From: CBDCFV01 sp965261795
GTDB lineage: Bacteria > Chloroflexota > Dehalococcoidia > Lucifugimonadales > UBA3495
Reading direction: 5' to 3'
Length of the DNA: 64,000 bases
Assembly (NCBI GenBank): GCA_965261795.1
Contig: OZ253476.1
Coordinates: forward strand, 2,480,001 to 2,544,000
Positions within the stretch are counted from its first letter, which is position 1, and every line of letters starts with the position of its first letter. The translations under genes were made by a program, and so were the position numbers. The notes beneath the pieces are model-generated. The model was given only the letters and a program-made list of their open reading frames with translations. It searched no databases and was not told the origin of the DNA. Positions 18,178 through 27,029 of the stretch are shown here, piece by piece.

Positions 18178-18954
18178 ATGATCTCGTCCGTTCTTCCTCC
18201 TGGCGTCGTCTACCACCCATCTGCCGTTCATGCCTACGAGGTACAAGTCCGGGGGTATAACGGCGACATGGTGCCGGCCTACGTGGCGCGCCCTGTGGCG
18301 GAAGGACGCCACCCAGGCTTGGTGTTGGTCCACGGGATTCATGGCTACGAGGAGCACATGAAGGACGTGGCCAGGCGCTTCGCCGTTATGGGATATGCCA
18401 CCATCGGTCCCGCTCTGTACAGCCGCAACGAGGGGCTGTGCGTGGTGGAGGAAGAGGACATGGCCAAGGCTCGCGAGTGGCTGGGCAGCCGCTCCAATGC
18501 CCAAGCCAACGCCGACCTGGAAGCCGCTAAGGCCTTCCTTCAAGCGAGCAGCTTCGTCGACTCCCGGATCGGCTTGGTGGGCTTCTGCTCCGGGGGGCGG
18601 GTGGCGATGGTGTTTGCCAGCAACACCGAAGGTCTCGACGCGTTCGTCAACTTCTATTCCAACGGCATCTTTCAACCGACCGAGGTGAACCCGACGCCAG
18701 CGAGCGAGATGGTAAAGGACTTGTGCTGCCCCATGCTGGGCCTCTTCGGTGACGACGATACAAACCCGTCGCCGGAAGACGTGGCCCGCCTACGGGCCGA
18801 ACTGGATAAGCATGGCAAGAACTACGAATTTGTGAGCTACAAAAACGCTGGACACGCGTTCTTTTCCGACACCCGCGAGAGTTATAGGCCCGAAGCATCC
18901 TACATGGCTTGGGGGCGGTGCTTGGAGTGGCTTTCGCATTACTTGAAACCGTAA
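18178..18954 (+). CDS. Dienelactone hydrolase family alpha/beta hydrolase
   Basis: 258 residues from the ATG at 18178, which has AGGTGA about 7 bases upstream. An alpha/beta hydrolase fold starts at PGLVLVHGIHGYEEHMKDVA. The nucleophile elbow is GFCSGGR with Cys, as in dienelactone hydrolase. The acid is in FGDDDTNPSPEDV and the catalytic His in KNAGHAFF. DLH enzymes open cyclic ester intermediates of aromatic degradation, though many relatives have other ester substrates. The amidohydrolase gene follows 87 bp downstream. Confidence 0.85.
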   Translation: MISSVLPPGVVYHPSAVHAYEVQVRGYNGDMVPAYVARPVAEGRHPGLVLVHGIHGYEEHMKDVARRFAVMGYATIGPALYSRNEGLCVVEEEDMAKAREWLGSRSNAQANADLEAAKAFLQASSFVDSRIGLVGFCSGGRVAMVFASNTEGLDAFVNFYSNGIFQPTEVNPTPASEMVKDLCCPMLGLFGDDDTNPSPEDVARLRAELDKHGKNYEFVSYKNAGHAFFSDTRESYRPEASYMAWGRCLEWLSHYLKP

Positions 18955-19041
18955 ACCTGGAGGCAGCCCACGTCGGAACGCCATTGACCATGTCGAGCCG
19001 ACGGACCATAATGGCGCAAATTCCAGCCTTGGAGTTGCGAA

Positions 19042-20220
19042 GTGAAAAAGGGATATAAAGTCATAGACATCGATACCCACGTCAACCCAAGCTACGATAC
19101 CTTGGTCAAGTACGTTGACCCGACGTTCCGTCCCAGACTGGAAGAGCTAACGCCGTACTTGCGCAAAGTCGGGGACTACACCGCCTTGAGTTTAGCGTCG
19201 ATCCCGTTCGACCGTTTTCCCGGTGACCCACCGAAGGCCGAGGATGCAGCAGCGGTAACCGGAGGGCGCGGCGCTCTGGAAGGGCGGGTCACTCGTTCTT
19301 CCGGCCACCACAGGGTGGACCCGCGTCACGGGGTCAGCGACGAGAACGCCGAGGGGCGCCTGCTGGACATGGACATGGAGGGCAGGGACATCGACGTCAT
19401 TATCCCGGGCACTTGGGCCAACGGGCTGTCCAGCTTGGAGGACGTGACCCTCGCCGAGGGGCTGTACTCCGCCTACCACCGCTATATGCGGCAGTTTTGC
19501 AGCGCCAACCCCGACCGCCTTAAGAGCATCATCCTGGCCCCGGCTGCCGACATCGAGTGGGCCGTGTCCGAGGTGAAGGCCGTTTCCCAAGAGAAATGGG
19601 TTGTGGCGGTCGCGCCCGTCCTGCCCGAGGGTATGCCGGTGGACCACCCCGACCTTGACCCTCTTTGGGAGGTAATGAACGATGCGCACCTCCCCATCCT
19701 GCACCATAGCTTCACCTTCGAAGCCCCCTACTTCCCCGGTTACCGGGATATTTGGGGCAACGTGGTGGTGGCCAGGACAGCGGCCCACCCTTGGGGCGCG
19801 GCAAGGCTGCTGTCGTATCTGATTGTGGGGCGGATATTCGACCGGTTCCCCAACATCAACGCCGGCGCCGCTGAAGTGGGCCACGGCTGGCTGCCCCACT
19901 GGTTGATCCGGTTGGGCGAGATGGCGAACTACGTCTCTGGGGCAACGCCCACGCTGGAGTACAAACCGTTGGAGTACGCTCAAATGGGGCGCTTCCGGTG
20001 CGGGGCCGAGCCCTTCGAGGGACCGGAAATGACTAAGGCCTGCATCGACCTGTTGGGGCCCGGCTGCTTGATGCACCAGTCGGACTATCCCCACGGCGAG
20101 GCCCACTTCCCCGACACCGCCGAGATGGTCATTGACTGGCCGTTCTGGCAGGACCTGGGAGAGGAGGCTCTCATCAAGCACATGTCCGGGAACGCGGAGA
20201 AGTTCCTGCGATTGGCCTAA
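19042..20220 (+). CDS. Amidohydrolase-2 family metal-dependent hydrolase
   Basis: 392 residues with a GTG start and GGAG 7 bases ahead. The metal-binding DIDTHV motif opens the TIM-barrel, an internal His-containing segment (LPILHHSFTF) follows, and a late HQSDYPHGE carries the conserved Asp. This is the amidohydrolase-2 (ACMSD-like) subfamily, whose members decarboxylate or hydrolyse aromatic-type acids. Together with the upstream dienelactone hydrolase it suggests a small degradative unit. The exact substrate is unknown. A terminator follows. Confidence 0.82.
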   Translation: MKKGYKVIDIDTHVNPSYDTLVKYVDPTFRPRLEELTPYLRKVGDYTALSLASIPFDRFPGDPPKAEDAAAVTGGRGALEGRVTRSSGHHRVDPRHGVSDENAEGRLLDMDMEGRDIDVIIPGTWANGLSSLEDVTLAEGLYSAYHRYMRQFCSANPDRLKSIILAPAADIEWAVSEVKAVSQEKWVVAVAPVLPEGMPVDHPDLDPLWEVMNDAHLPILHHSFTFEAPYFPGYRDIWGNVVVARTAAHPWGAARLLSYLIVGRIFDRFPNINAGAAEVGHGWLPHWLIRLGEMANYVSGATPTLEYKPLEYAQMGRFRCGAEPFEGPEMTKACIDLLGPGCLMHQSDYPHGEAHFPDTAEMVIDWPFWQDLGEEALIKHMSGNAEKFLRLA

Positions 20221-20271
20221 ACGTTTCCGTCCAGTTATCGTTTGCGGCGTCATCGTATCGACGCGTGGATA

Positions 20272-20311
20272 AGGCCCGACATCGTTGACGACGGTGTCAG
20301 GCCTCTTTTTT
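20272..20311 (+). terminator. Rho-independent terminator after amidohydrolase gene
   Basis: AGGCCCGACATCGT pairs, with two small mismatches, with ACGGTGTCAGGCCT around a TGACG loop, and CTTTTTT follows (20305-20311). It separates the plus-strand amidohydrolase gene from the converging minus-strand monooxygenase gene at 20327. Confidence 0.75.
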
Positions 20312-20326
20312 GCCGGCGCAGGACGG

Positions 20327-21340
20327 TTAGACCTTAACCGGAGCTTCCTCGAACGCCGGCATGACTTCCTCTGCGAACAACTTCATGGACTCGACCACTC
20401 TCGAATGTTCTAAAGTGCCGAAGGCAGTCCATAGCAGGAAGTAATTCACTCCTTGGTCTTCGTGGTCCCGGATTTTGCGGATTACCGTCTCCGGGCTGCC
20501 GAAGAGCCAGCCCTCGCGCTCATGGTCTTGCACTGGGCGGGTCCCGGAGGTGTGGCGGTAGTAGTACTGCACCGCCGGCTCTGCTATCCGGTACGCCTCC
20601 TCGTCGGTTTCGGCTACGAACAGGTGCCTTCCCACAGGAAAATGGACCGGTATATCGTGGCCATGCTCCTTCAGTAGCCGCTCGTACAAAGCTCTCCCGC
20701 TCCGTAACTGCTCCGGCGACGCCCAAGCCAGGATGATGTGGTATCCGTTGCGGGCGGCGTACTCGATGGCTTCGTCCTTCCAGAACCGGGTGAGCGCCAC
20801 CCAGATCGGCGGCCGGGGCTGCTGCAATGGTGTGGGCACTACGCGGGTCTCCGGAATCTTGTAATGAACTCCGTCGAAGGTAAAGTTCTCTCCTGTCCAC
20901 GCCTTTTTGATAATTTCCAGCGACTCTTCGAATCGTTCCCCTTTTTCCTCTTCGGGCACGCGAAAACCTTGGAACTGATAGTTGCGGTATCCCAGCCCAA
21001 CGCCGAAATTCAGCCGGCCGTTGCTGACAATATCCAACACTGCCGCGTCTTCCGCCAGCCGGATCGGGTCCATCAGCGGGACAACATTTATAGCCTGTCC
21101 TATGCGTATACGCTTGGTTACGCCGGCTACATACGCTCCCAAGGCCAACGGCGAGCAGCAAATTCCGTACTCGCCGCCCAACTCCTTGTGGTGGTCCGGC
21201 GAGAAGTGGTGTTCCGTCAGCCAGATGCAGTCGAAACCCAACTCGTCGGCGAGGACAAACTCCGCGATGGACTCGTCATACACCTGTTTGAACGGTTTGC
21301 CGGTGGGGCTTTGCATCAAGGCCAAGATGCCGAACTTCAT
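20327..21340 (-). CDS. Luciferase-like flavin-dependent monooxygenase
   Basis: 337 residues from the ATG at 21340, chosen because GGAGG lies 5-9 bases upstream. The bacterial luciferase-like TIM barrel is clear: ADELGFDCIWLTEHHFSPDH near the start, then RLAEDAAVLDIVSNGRLNFG with the family's GVGLGYRNYQFQGF, and PRPPIWVALTR. Such enzymes use FMNH2 or F420 to oxidise diverse substrates. Multiple paralogues are typical of SAR202-type Chloroflexota, but only one is in this window. Confidence 0.85.
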   Translation of the reverse strand: MKFGILALMQSPTGKPFKQVYDESIAEFVLADELGFDCIWLTEHHFSPDHHKELGGEYGICCSPLALGAYVAGVTKRIRIGQAINVVPLMDPIRLAEDAAVLDIVSNGRLNFGVGLGYRNYQFQGFRVPEEEKGERFEESLEIIKKAWTGENFTFDGVHYKIPETRVVPTPLQQPRPPIWVALTRFWKDEAIEYAARNGYHIILAWASPEQLRSGRALYERLLKEHGHDIPVHFPVGRHLFVAETDEEAYRIAEPAVQYYYRHTSGTRPVQDHEREGWLFGSPETVIRKIRDHEDQGVNYFLLWTAFGTLEHSRVVESMKLFAEEVMPAFEEAPVKV

Positions 21341-21396
21341 ATAATCCTCCGAATCCGCTGCGCATTCTTGGCGCGCGGCCTTCACTATGTTGACCG

Positions 21397-21430
21397 CCGG
21401 TCTTTATTCTATACCGGTCTTTATTCTATA
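21397..21430. repeat. Exact 17-bp tandem duplication across a stop codon
   Basis: CCGGTCTTTATTCTATA occurs twice back to back (21397-21413 and 21414-21430). The second copy covers the last codons and the TAA of the minus-strand deacylase gene. The other copy is a spare just downstream of that gene. Confidence 0.9.
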
Positions 21431-22458
21431 AATGAGTAGTCCTTGATCCATTTACCGCCGTCCAACCGCGCGATGGCGAACCCCTTGTTTCCGGCTTCCA
21501 TGGGCCCGCTCAACCGGCTGTACACCAGCAGCCCTTTGACGGGAGAGGATAACATCTCAATCGTCTCGTAACTGTACGGGTCGAACATCTCCCCCAGGGT
21601 GTCCCCTTCTTCCAGCATAGTTCCCAAGTCGGCTGCTGCTGCTTTGTGGGAAAGAAGGTAACCGCCTTCCGATGGGTGGACTTCGATCCTGACTCCTTCC
21701 CTTGGGAACCAGAATTGGCGTTCCGGCAGCTTCGGCACGCCATCCAGCATCCCCAGGAACTTCATTACATTCATCACGCCCTGGCTGATTGAATCACGAA
21801 AGGCGGCGTCCTCTGCGGACGTAAGGAACGAGCAGCCCACCTCAACCTGAAACCCCGGGATCCCTTGGGAGTTGACGTAACCTGTGGGGCCGTCGGTTGG
21901 GACCGGGCTTTCGTGGACGAGTTCGCTGCCGAAGGAAACAGCCAAGTCAAATGTGCGCTTTTTCAACTCCGGCGCAAGCCGCCCGTCATACTCGACGCGG
22001 TTCTGCAATCTACCGATGCCCCCGGAATGGACCTCGATAAGCGCGTCCAACGCCGGCATCACGTCGTTGGAAATGACCGCGCCCATCTGCTCGGTTATGG
22101 TGCCCTTGGGGTTCCCAGGGAAAGCCCGCCAAAGGTTGTTGCGGTCCCATGTGTCGGGCGTCTGACGAGAACCGGCGGCAAATGCAATGGGGTTAGCCAC
22201 TGGGACCACCACCAATACGCCGCCCAATTCTCCCGGCTCAACCTGTGCTACCACGTCCCGCATAGCCGGAATCGGGAGCACCTCGTCGCCGTGCACGGCG
22301 TTCATCACTCCCAGGACGGGGCCGGGCCGGACCCCGGCAATGATATGCACCGGAATGTAAAAGTCCGCCCCCATCAACCTGCGCGCCACCCGGATTTTGG
22401 TGAATGCCTTCTCACCGGGCCTAACGTCAACTCCCGCTAAGCTGAAGGTCTTGGTCAT
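21421..22458 (-). CDS. Aspartoacylase/succinylglutamate desuccinylase-like zinc hydrolase
   Basis: 345 residues. The M14-type zinc site reads NAVHGDEVLP (His and Glu) and later IEVHSGG (second His). A conserved NPIAF and DRNNLWRAFPGNPKGTITEQ are typical of the AstE/AspA family. The family removes acyl groups from N-acyl amino acids. The C-terminal half holds a barrel-like segment (PSEGGYLLSHKAAAADLGTM) usual in these proteins. It is transcribed alone on the minus strand, 80 bp upstream of the monooxygenase start. Confidence 0.8.
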   Translation of the reverse strand: MTKTFSLAGVDVRPGEKAFTKIRVARRLMGADFYIPVHIIAGVRPGPVLGVMNAVHGDEVLPIPAMRDVVAQVEPGELGGVLVVVPVANPIAFAAGSRQTPDTWDRNNLWRAFPGNPKGTITEQMGAVISNDVMPALDALIEVHSGGIGRLQNRVEYDGRLAPELKKRTFDLAVSFGSELVHESPVPTDGPTGYVNSQGIPGFQVEVGCSFLTSAEDAAFRDSISQGVMNVMKFLGMLDGVPKLPERQFWFPREGVRIEVHPSEGGYLLSHKAAAADLGTMLEEGDTLGEMFDPYSYETIEMLSSPVKGLLVYSRLSGPMEAGNKGFAIARLDGGKWIKDYSFIE

Positions 22459-22659
22459 AACGGCCCCTTGCTGTGTTCGGAATGCTGTTCCTACCAGAGG
22501 CCAACTTTACCACACGCCGGATGCCCAAGCTATGAATCCGACAACGAGGGTTAACCCTGGAGATCGCGCCGCCGCTATAATTGCGGCTTAAATCGGCGAC
22601 AGGCAGCAAAGAAGTTTATCTGGCGCCCTGGGCTTGGTCCGGCGCTTGGCAGGACAGAA

Positions 22660-23187
22660 ATGACTGAAGCCAGCTATCACGATGTGCAACTGCGGGACGT
22701 CCGGCTTGACGAATTGGACGACGCCGGAAGGCTGATCGGCGACTCCTACCAAGAGTACCGCGTACACATTCCGGCGGAAGTCTGGGACCCTTACTTCCGC
22801 GACATCACCAACGTTCGTGCCCGCATGGACAAATCTGAGTTGATAGTCGCGGAACACCAAGGACGTATCGTGGGTTGTGTCACCTTTTATCCCAGAGAGT
22901 ACCAAGCGGAGGACCAGCCGTGCCCGCCTGAATGGGCCGGCATCCGGCTATTGGCCGTGCATCCCGACTCCCGGGGCCTGGGTATCGGCAAGGCCTTGAT
23001 GGATGAATGCTTGCGCCGGTGCCGCCAACGCTCCATAACGACGCTGGTCCTGCACACTACCGAGATTATGCGCGTTGCCCAAGGCATGTACGAGCGCATG
23101 GGATTCAAAAGAATACCGGAACTTGACTTCTACCCAACGCAGGAATGGGTCGTAATGGCCTACCGGCTGGACCTTGCATCAGGCTAA
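22660..23187 (+). CDS. GNAT-family N-acetyltransferase
   Basis: 175 residues. Acetyl-CoA-binding motif A is IRLLAVHPDSRGLGIGKAL (Q/RxxGxG/A loop as RGLGIG), followed by motif B with HTTEIMRVAQGMYERMGFKR. Members transfer acetyl groups to amines on small molecules or proteins. The substrate cannot be predicted. AGGACAG precedes the ATG. It stands alone between the divergent deacylase gene and the methyltransferase gene. Confidence 0.85.
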   Translation: MTEASYHDVQLRDVRLDELDDAGRLIGDSYQEYRVHIPAEVWDPYFRDITNVRARMDKSELIVAEHQGRIVGCVTFYPREYQAEDQPCPPEWAGIRLLAVHPDSRGLGIGKALMDECLRRCRQRSITTLVLHTTEIMRVAQGMYERMGFKRIPELDFYPTQEWVVMAYRLDLASG

Positions 23188-23349
23188 GAACGCTGAATGG
23201 ACCACGGCGCCTGTAAGATTGCATTCAGGCGCCTACGGCAAGGCCTGCATCTAAAGGCTCAACCGGTACTGTCTGTGAACCCGAATAGACGTGCATAGAG
23301 TAATATAGCTTCCACAAGCCAATTCCTTGTCCGAGCCAAGGGAGGCCCT

Positions 23350-24495
23350 ATGAAAAGAAGCGCTTCCAGGATTCTCACCACCCATACCGGCAGCCTGCCA
23401 CGGTCGCCGGACCTTCAGGAGCTTTTAAGGATACGGGATGAGCGGAACAGTTTTGACGAAGACCTGTTTTCCGCTGGGGTCCGCGATGCGGTCGCGGAAG
23501 TCGTGGCCAAGCAGCAGTCCATCGGAATAGATGTGGTGAACGACGGCGAACAGGGCCGGGCGCAGTACGCTACTTACGTGAAAGAGCGTCTAACCGGCTT
23601 CGAAGGCGAGCGGATTGTTCGCGCCCGTCCGAGGCTGGATGACGCCGATTTCCCGGAGTTTGCCGCCACACAGACCAATCTTTCTTCGCGCTTCATCCCT
23701 CAACCTTCCTGCACAGGGCCAATTTCCTGGAAGGACTGGCCTGCGGTGGAACAGGCCATCGATACCTTACGGAGAGCAGCCGCGGACTCGTCAGTGGAAG
23801 AAGTGTTCATGACGGCGGCCTCGCCGGGAGTAATAGCCAACTTCCTTCCAAACGAGTATTACCCTACTGAGGAAGCCTACCTTTACGCCTTGGCCGAAGT
23901 GATGAAAGACGAATACAACGCCATTGCGGCCTCAGGGCTTCTTCTCCAGATCGACTGCCCCGACCTTGCTATGACCCGGGTCTCCCAGTTCTCTCATCTT
24001 TCGGTGGAAGAATTCAAGAAAATAGTGGAATTACACGTAGAGGTAATCAACTATGCTCTGAAAGACATCGATCCGGATCGGATGCGATTGCACCTCTGCT
24101 GGGGAAATACCGAAGGTCCCCATCACCATGATATTCCTCTAAAGGAGATTGTTGACCTGGTGTTGAAAGCCCGCCCTCTGGGTTTGTCATTCGAGGGGGC
24201 CAATCCCAGGCACGCCCACGAATGGAAGGTGTGGGAGGACATAAACCTGCCCGACGGAAAGATATTGATTCCCGGTGTGCTGGACACCACAACTAATTTC
24301 ATTGAGCACCCGGAGCTAATTGCCCAGCGCATCCTCAATTACACCAACGCGGTGGGAAGGGAGAATGTTATGGTCGGCAGCGACTGCGGCTTCGGCACGT
24401 CGGCCTGGGGCCGAAGGGTGGAGACCAACATTGTCTGGGCTAAGCTGGCGTCCATGGTGGAGGGTGCGCGTCTGGCGTCTCAAGAGCTTTGGTAG
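23350..24495 (+). CDS. MetE-like cobalamin-independent methyltransferase
   Basis: 381 residues, about the length of the catalytic half of methionine synthase MetE. It begins ILTTHTGSLPRSPDL, as the standalone MetE-like enzymes do. The zinc ligands are visible as LHLCWGNTEGPHHH (His-x-Cys) and VGSDCGFG (Cys). Relatives act on homocysteine or, in epoxyalkane:CoM transferase-like members, on other thiols. GGGAGG lies 6 bases before the ATG. The N-terminal folate-binding half of full MetE is absent, so methionine synthesis from methylfolate is not assured. Confidence 0.82.
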   Translation: MKRSASRILTTHTGSLPRSPDLQELLRIRDERNSFDEDLFSAGVRDAVAEVVAKQQSIGIDVVNDGEQGRAQYATYVKERLTGFEGERIVRARPRLDDADFPEFAATQTNLSSRFIPQPSCTGPISWKDWPAVEQAIDTLRRAAADSSVEEVFMTAASPGVIANFLPNEYYPTEEAYLYALAEVMKDEYNAIAASGLLLQIDCPDLAMTRVSQFSHLSVEEFKKIVELHVEVINYALKDIDPDRMRLHLCWGNTEGPHHHDIPLKEIVDLVLKARPLGLSFEGANPRHAHEWKVWEDINLPDGKILIPGVLDTTTNFIEHPELIAQRILNYTNAVGRENVMVGSDCGFGTSAWGRRVETNIVWAKLASMVEGARLASQELW

Positions 24496-24530
24496 GGCCC
24501 GTCATTGAGACTGCGCCGGCCTTCAATCAC

Positions 24531-24564
24531 TGTTACCCGGATTTCAGTGTTACCCGGATTTCAG
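24531..24564. repeat. Exact 17-bp tandem duplication across a stop codon
   Basis: TGTTACCCGGATTTCAG occurs twice in tandem (24531-24547 and 24548-24564). The second copy includes the last codons and TAA of the minus-strand ABC-F gene. Unit length and position match the duplication at 21397-21430, but the sequences are unrelated. Confidence 0.9.
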
Positions 24565-26532
24565 TCCCTCCAATTGGCTGTCTATGGCCTCCGCCTCCAA
24601 CGACAGCCTTTCCCACTCCTCCCAGAGCGATTCCTCCTCCCCTTTGAGTGCAGCGTACTGCTCTGCCGAAGACGTGAGCTGAATCGGGTCGCCGAACTGG
24701 TCCGGCTCGGAGAACATGGCCTCCAACTCCGCTATCCGGGACTCGCGGGCAGACAGGGATACGCTTATCTCATTGATCCGCATCGCCAGCCTGCGGGCCT
24801 CCCTGTTGAGCGACCGGCGCTGCTCCTCTTCGGGGGTCAACGGCCTTCCGGAACGTCTCCTGGTTGGGCCATGTCCAGAGCCATTCCCAGTCGTTCCGTT
24901 GCTTGTCAGGTTCGCGCTCCCGTTACGGGTCTCCGTCTGCTTCCGGTACAGATAGCTGTCGTAATCGCCGGGGAAAACTGTAGGCTCGCCGCGATCAATC
25001 TCGACTATTTTGTTGGCGACCTGCCGGATGAGTGTCCGGTCGTGGGTGATTAAACAAATCGAGCCGTGATAGTCCTCAAGGGCATCCGCGAGTATCTCCC
25101 TGGATGCGATGTCGAGGTGATTGGTTGGCTCATCCATGAGAAGCAGGTTGCTAGGCTGAAGGAGCAGCTTGGCCAAGGCCACCCGCGCCTTTTCCCCGCC
25201 TGACAGCACGGATATCGGCTTCTGGACATCGTCGCCGCTGAACAGGAAGCCGCCGAGGGTGGTACGCAGGTTTTGTTCCGACTCACCCGGCGCCGCTTGT
25301 TCCAGTTCCTCCATGATCGTATTGTTCGGATTAAGGAGTTCCAGCACGTGCTGGGCGTAGTAGGCCATCACCACATTGTGGCCGATCTTTCTTCCCCCCT
25401 CATCCAATGGAAGGACGCCCGCGAGCATCTTCAGCATGGTGGTCTTGCCAGCGCCGTTCGGTCCGACCAGGGCGACACGGTCGCCACGCGAAAGCTCCAA
25501 GTTCATGCCGCGGTAGACCACGTTATCACCGTAGGATTTGCTCGCGTTGGTAAGCCAGATGACCTTGGAACCGGCCCGGGGAGGCTCTGGGAATGAGTAG
25601 CGGATCTTCTTGGTCGCCCGTGGCAACTCGATAACCTGCACCTTCTCAAGCTGCTTCAAACGGCTCTGCACTTGGCTGGCCTTCGTTGCCTTGGAGCGAA
25701 ACCGTTCCACAAAGCGCATCTGCCTCTGAATCTCGCGCTCCTGCCTGGCCGCGGCCGCCTCCTTGACCTTCAGGGAGTGTTCCCGAGCAACGAGGTAATC
25801 GTCGTAGCCGCCCTTCATCAGGACTACTTCATCCGGCTCGACGGCAAGGACCTTGGTTGCCACTTGGTTCAGAAAAGCGCGGTCGTGAGAAGTGACGAGC
25901 ACTCCGCCTTGGAAGGACGCCAAATATTTCTCGAACCACAGGTTTGCATCAAGGTCGAGGTGGTTGGTTGGCTCGTCCAACAGCAACAGGTCGGGCTTCA
26001 TAAAAAGCAGCCTGGCGAGTCCGGCCCGCATAACCCAACCGCCGCTGAACTCACCCATAGGCCGGAGGAAGTCGCCTTGCTTAAACCCGAGGCCGGAAAG
26101 GACAGCCTTGGCCTCGTGTTCCCGGTCGTCTCCGCCGGCAGCCTCCAGCTCCGCGTCGAGTTGGCCAAGATGTTCCAACAGGAGAGCCTGCTTCTCAGTG
26201 TCCGTTTCCAGCGACAGGATCTGCCGCATGGCAGTAATCCTGTCCATCAGAGCGATTGCCTCCGAGTCAGCGTCCAGCACTTCCTGAAGTAGCGGCTTGC
26301 CGGTAAACGATGCGGGCTCTTGCTTGAGATAGCCCATAGAGACGTTGCGCTTCGTGGATATGCCTCCCGTTTCCGGAAGGGTAACCCCCGCCAGAATGTC
26401 CATGAGCGTGGTCTTTCCGGAGCCGTTTGCGCCTATCAGCGCAATACGGTCTCCGGCGGCCAAGCTAAATGTGAGACCACTGAACAGAGTCCTGTCTGAA
26501 TAGGCTTTACTGATGTTGGATGCAAATAGCAA
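24550..26532 (-). CDS. ABC-F family ATPase (ribosome-associated type)
   Basis: 660 residues. Two ATP-binding cassettes are present: Walker A GANGSGKTT, signature FSGGW and Walker B LLLLDEPTNHLDLD in the first; GPNGAGKTT, LSGGEKARVALAKLLL and LLLMDEPTNHLD in the second. A charged linker between them (QMRFVERFRSKATKASQVQS) and a C-terminal coiled coil (about 570-655) are typical of Uup/EttA/YdiF-type factors that act on the ribosome or provide drug resistance. There are no membrane domains. The start appears to be TTG with only a weak ribosome site, so the N-terminus is less certain. Confidence 0.85.
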   Translation of the reverse strand: MLFASNISKAYSDRTLFSGLTFSLAAGDRIALIGANGSGKTTLMDILAGVTLPETGGISTKRNVSMGYLKQEPASFTGKPLLQEVLDADSEAIALMDRITAMRQILSLETDTEKQALLLEHLGQLDAELEAAGGDDREHEAKAVLSGLGFKQGDFLRPMGEFSGGWVMRAGLARLLFMKPDLLLLDEPTNHLDLDANLWFEKYLASFQGGVLVTSHDRAFLNQVATKVLAVEPDEVVLMKGGYDDYLVAREHSLKVKEAAAARQEREIQRQMRFVERFRSKATKASQVQSRLKQLEKVQVIELPRATKKIRYSFPEPPRAGSKVIWLTNASKSYGDNVVYRGMNLELSRGDRVALVGPNGAGKTTMLKMLAGVLPLDEGGRKIGHNVVMAYYAQHVLELLNPNNTIMEELEQAAPGESEQNLRTTLGGFLFSGDDVQKPISVLSGGEKARVALAKLLLQPSNLLLMDEPTNHLDIASREILADALEDYHGSICLITHDRTLIRQVANKIVEIDRGEPTVFPGDYDSYLYRKQTETRNGSANLTSNGTTGNGSGHGPTRRRSGRPLTPEEEQRRSLNREARRLAMRINEISVSLSARESRIAELEAMFSEPDQFGDPIQLTSSAEQYAALKGEEESLWEEWERLSLEAEAIDSQLEGLKSG

Positions 26533-27029
26533 TTTTTCTACTCAAGCAACAATTATATCCGCTGGATGCAGATGTAGGGAACAACCTGCGAGGCCTTGCC
26601 AGTAGGGTGTGCAGGACAATACTTCCGCGCCAATCACTCACCGAAAACCCTCAGTGGAGGGCGTCAGTGCACGCCCGGGTTCTAGGCGACGAACTCCTCC
26701 GACTGCCCGTCCGGTTCGACGCCTTCGTCCAGCATCAAACAACGTGGAGTACTTCCAATACTCCACTCACACGGTCCTATCGCATAAATCGGAATCGAGC
26801 TACCTGACAACCTACAACAATATGCTGACGGAATCCAACTTCGAAGGAGTTTGTTTGACGGAGTTTCAGGGCTGAACTTTTCAGATTCCATGGCATTTGC
26901 CGGGTTGCGAAAATGAAAAGCCCACGGTTTTCACCAAGCTAGTTTGCCATAACTGATTCTCGTGATATAATTTGTGCGCAAATCAGCAAGGCGTTTCGTC
27001 CCACTCAAGAGCTATTAAGGAGGACAACC
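26533..27029 (+). promoter_or_regulatory. Non-coding region with a good sigma70-type promoter
   Basis: About 500 bp with no credible gene. Near its right end, TTGCCA (26944-26949) and TATAAT (26966-26971) are spaced by 16 bases. An AAGGAGGACAACC ribosome site lies directly ahead of the ATG at 27030. The near-consensus signals suggest strong expression of the duplicated-domain protein. Confidence 0.6.
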
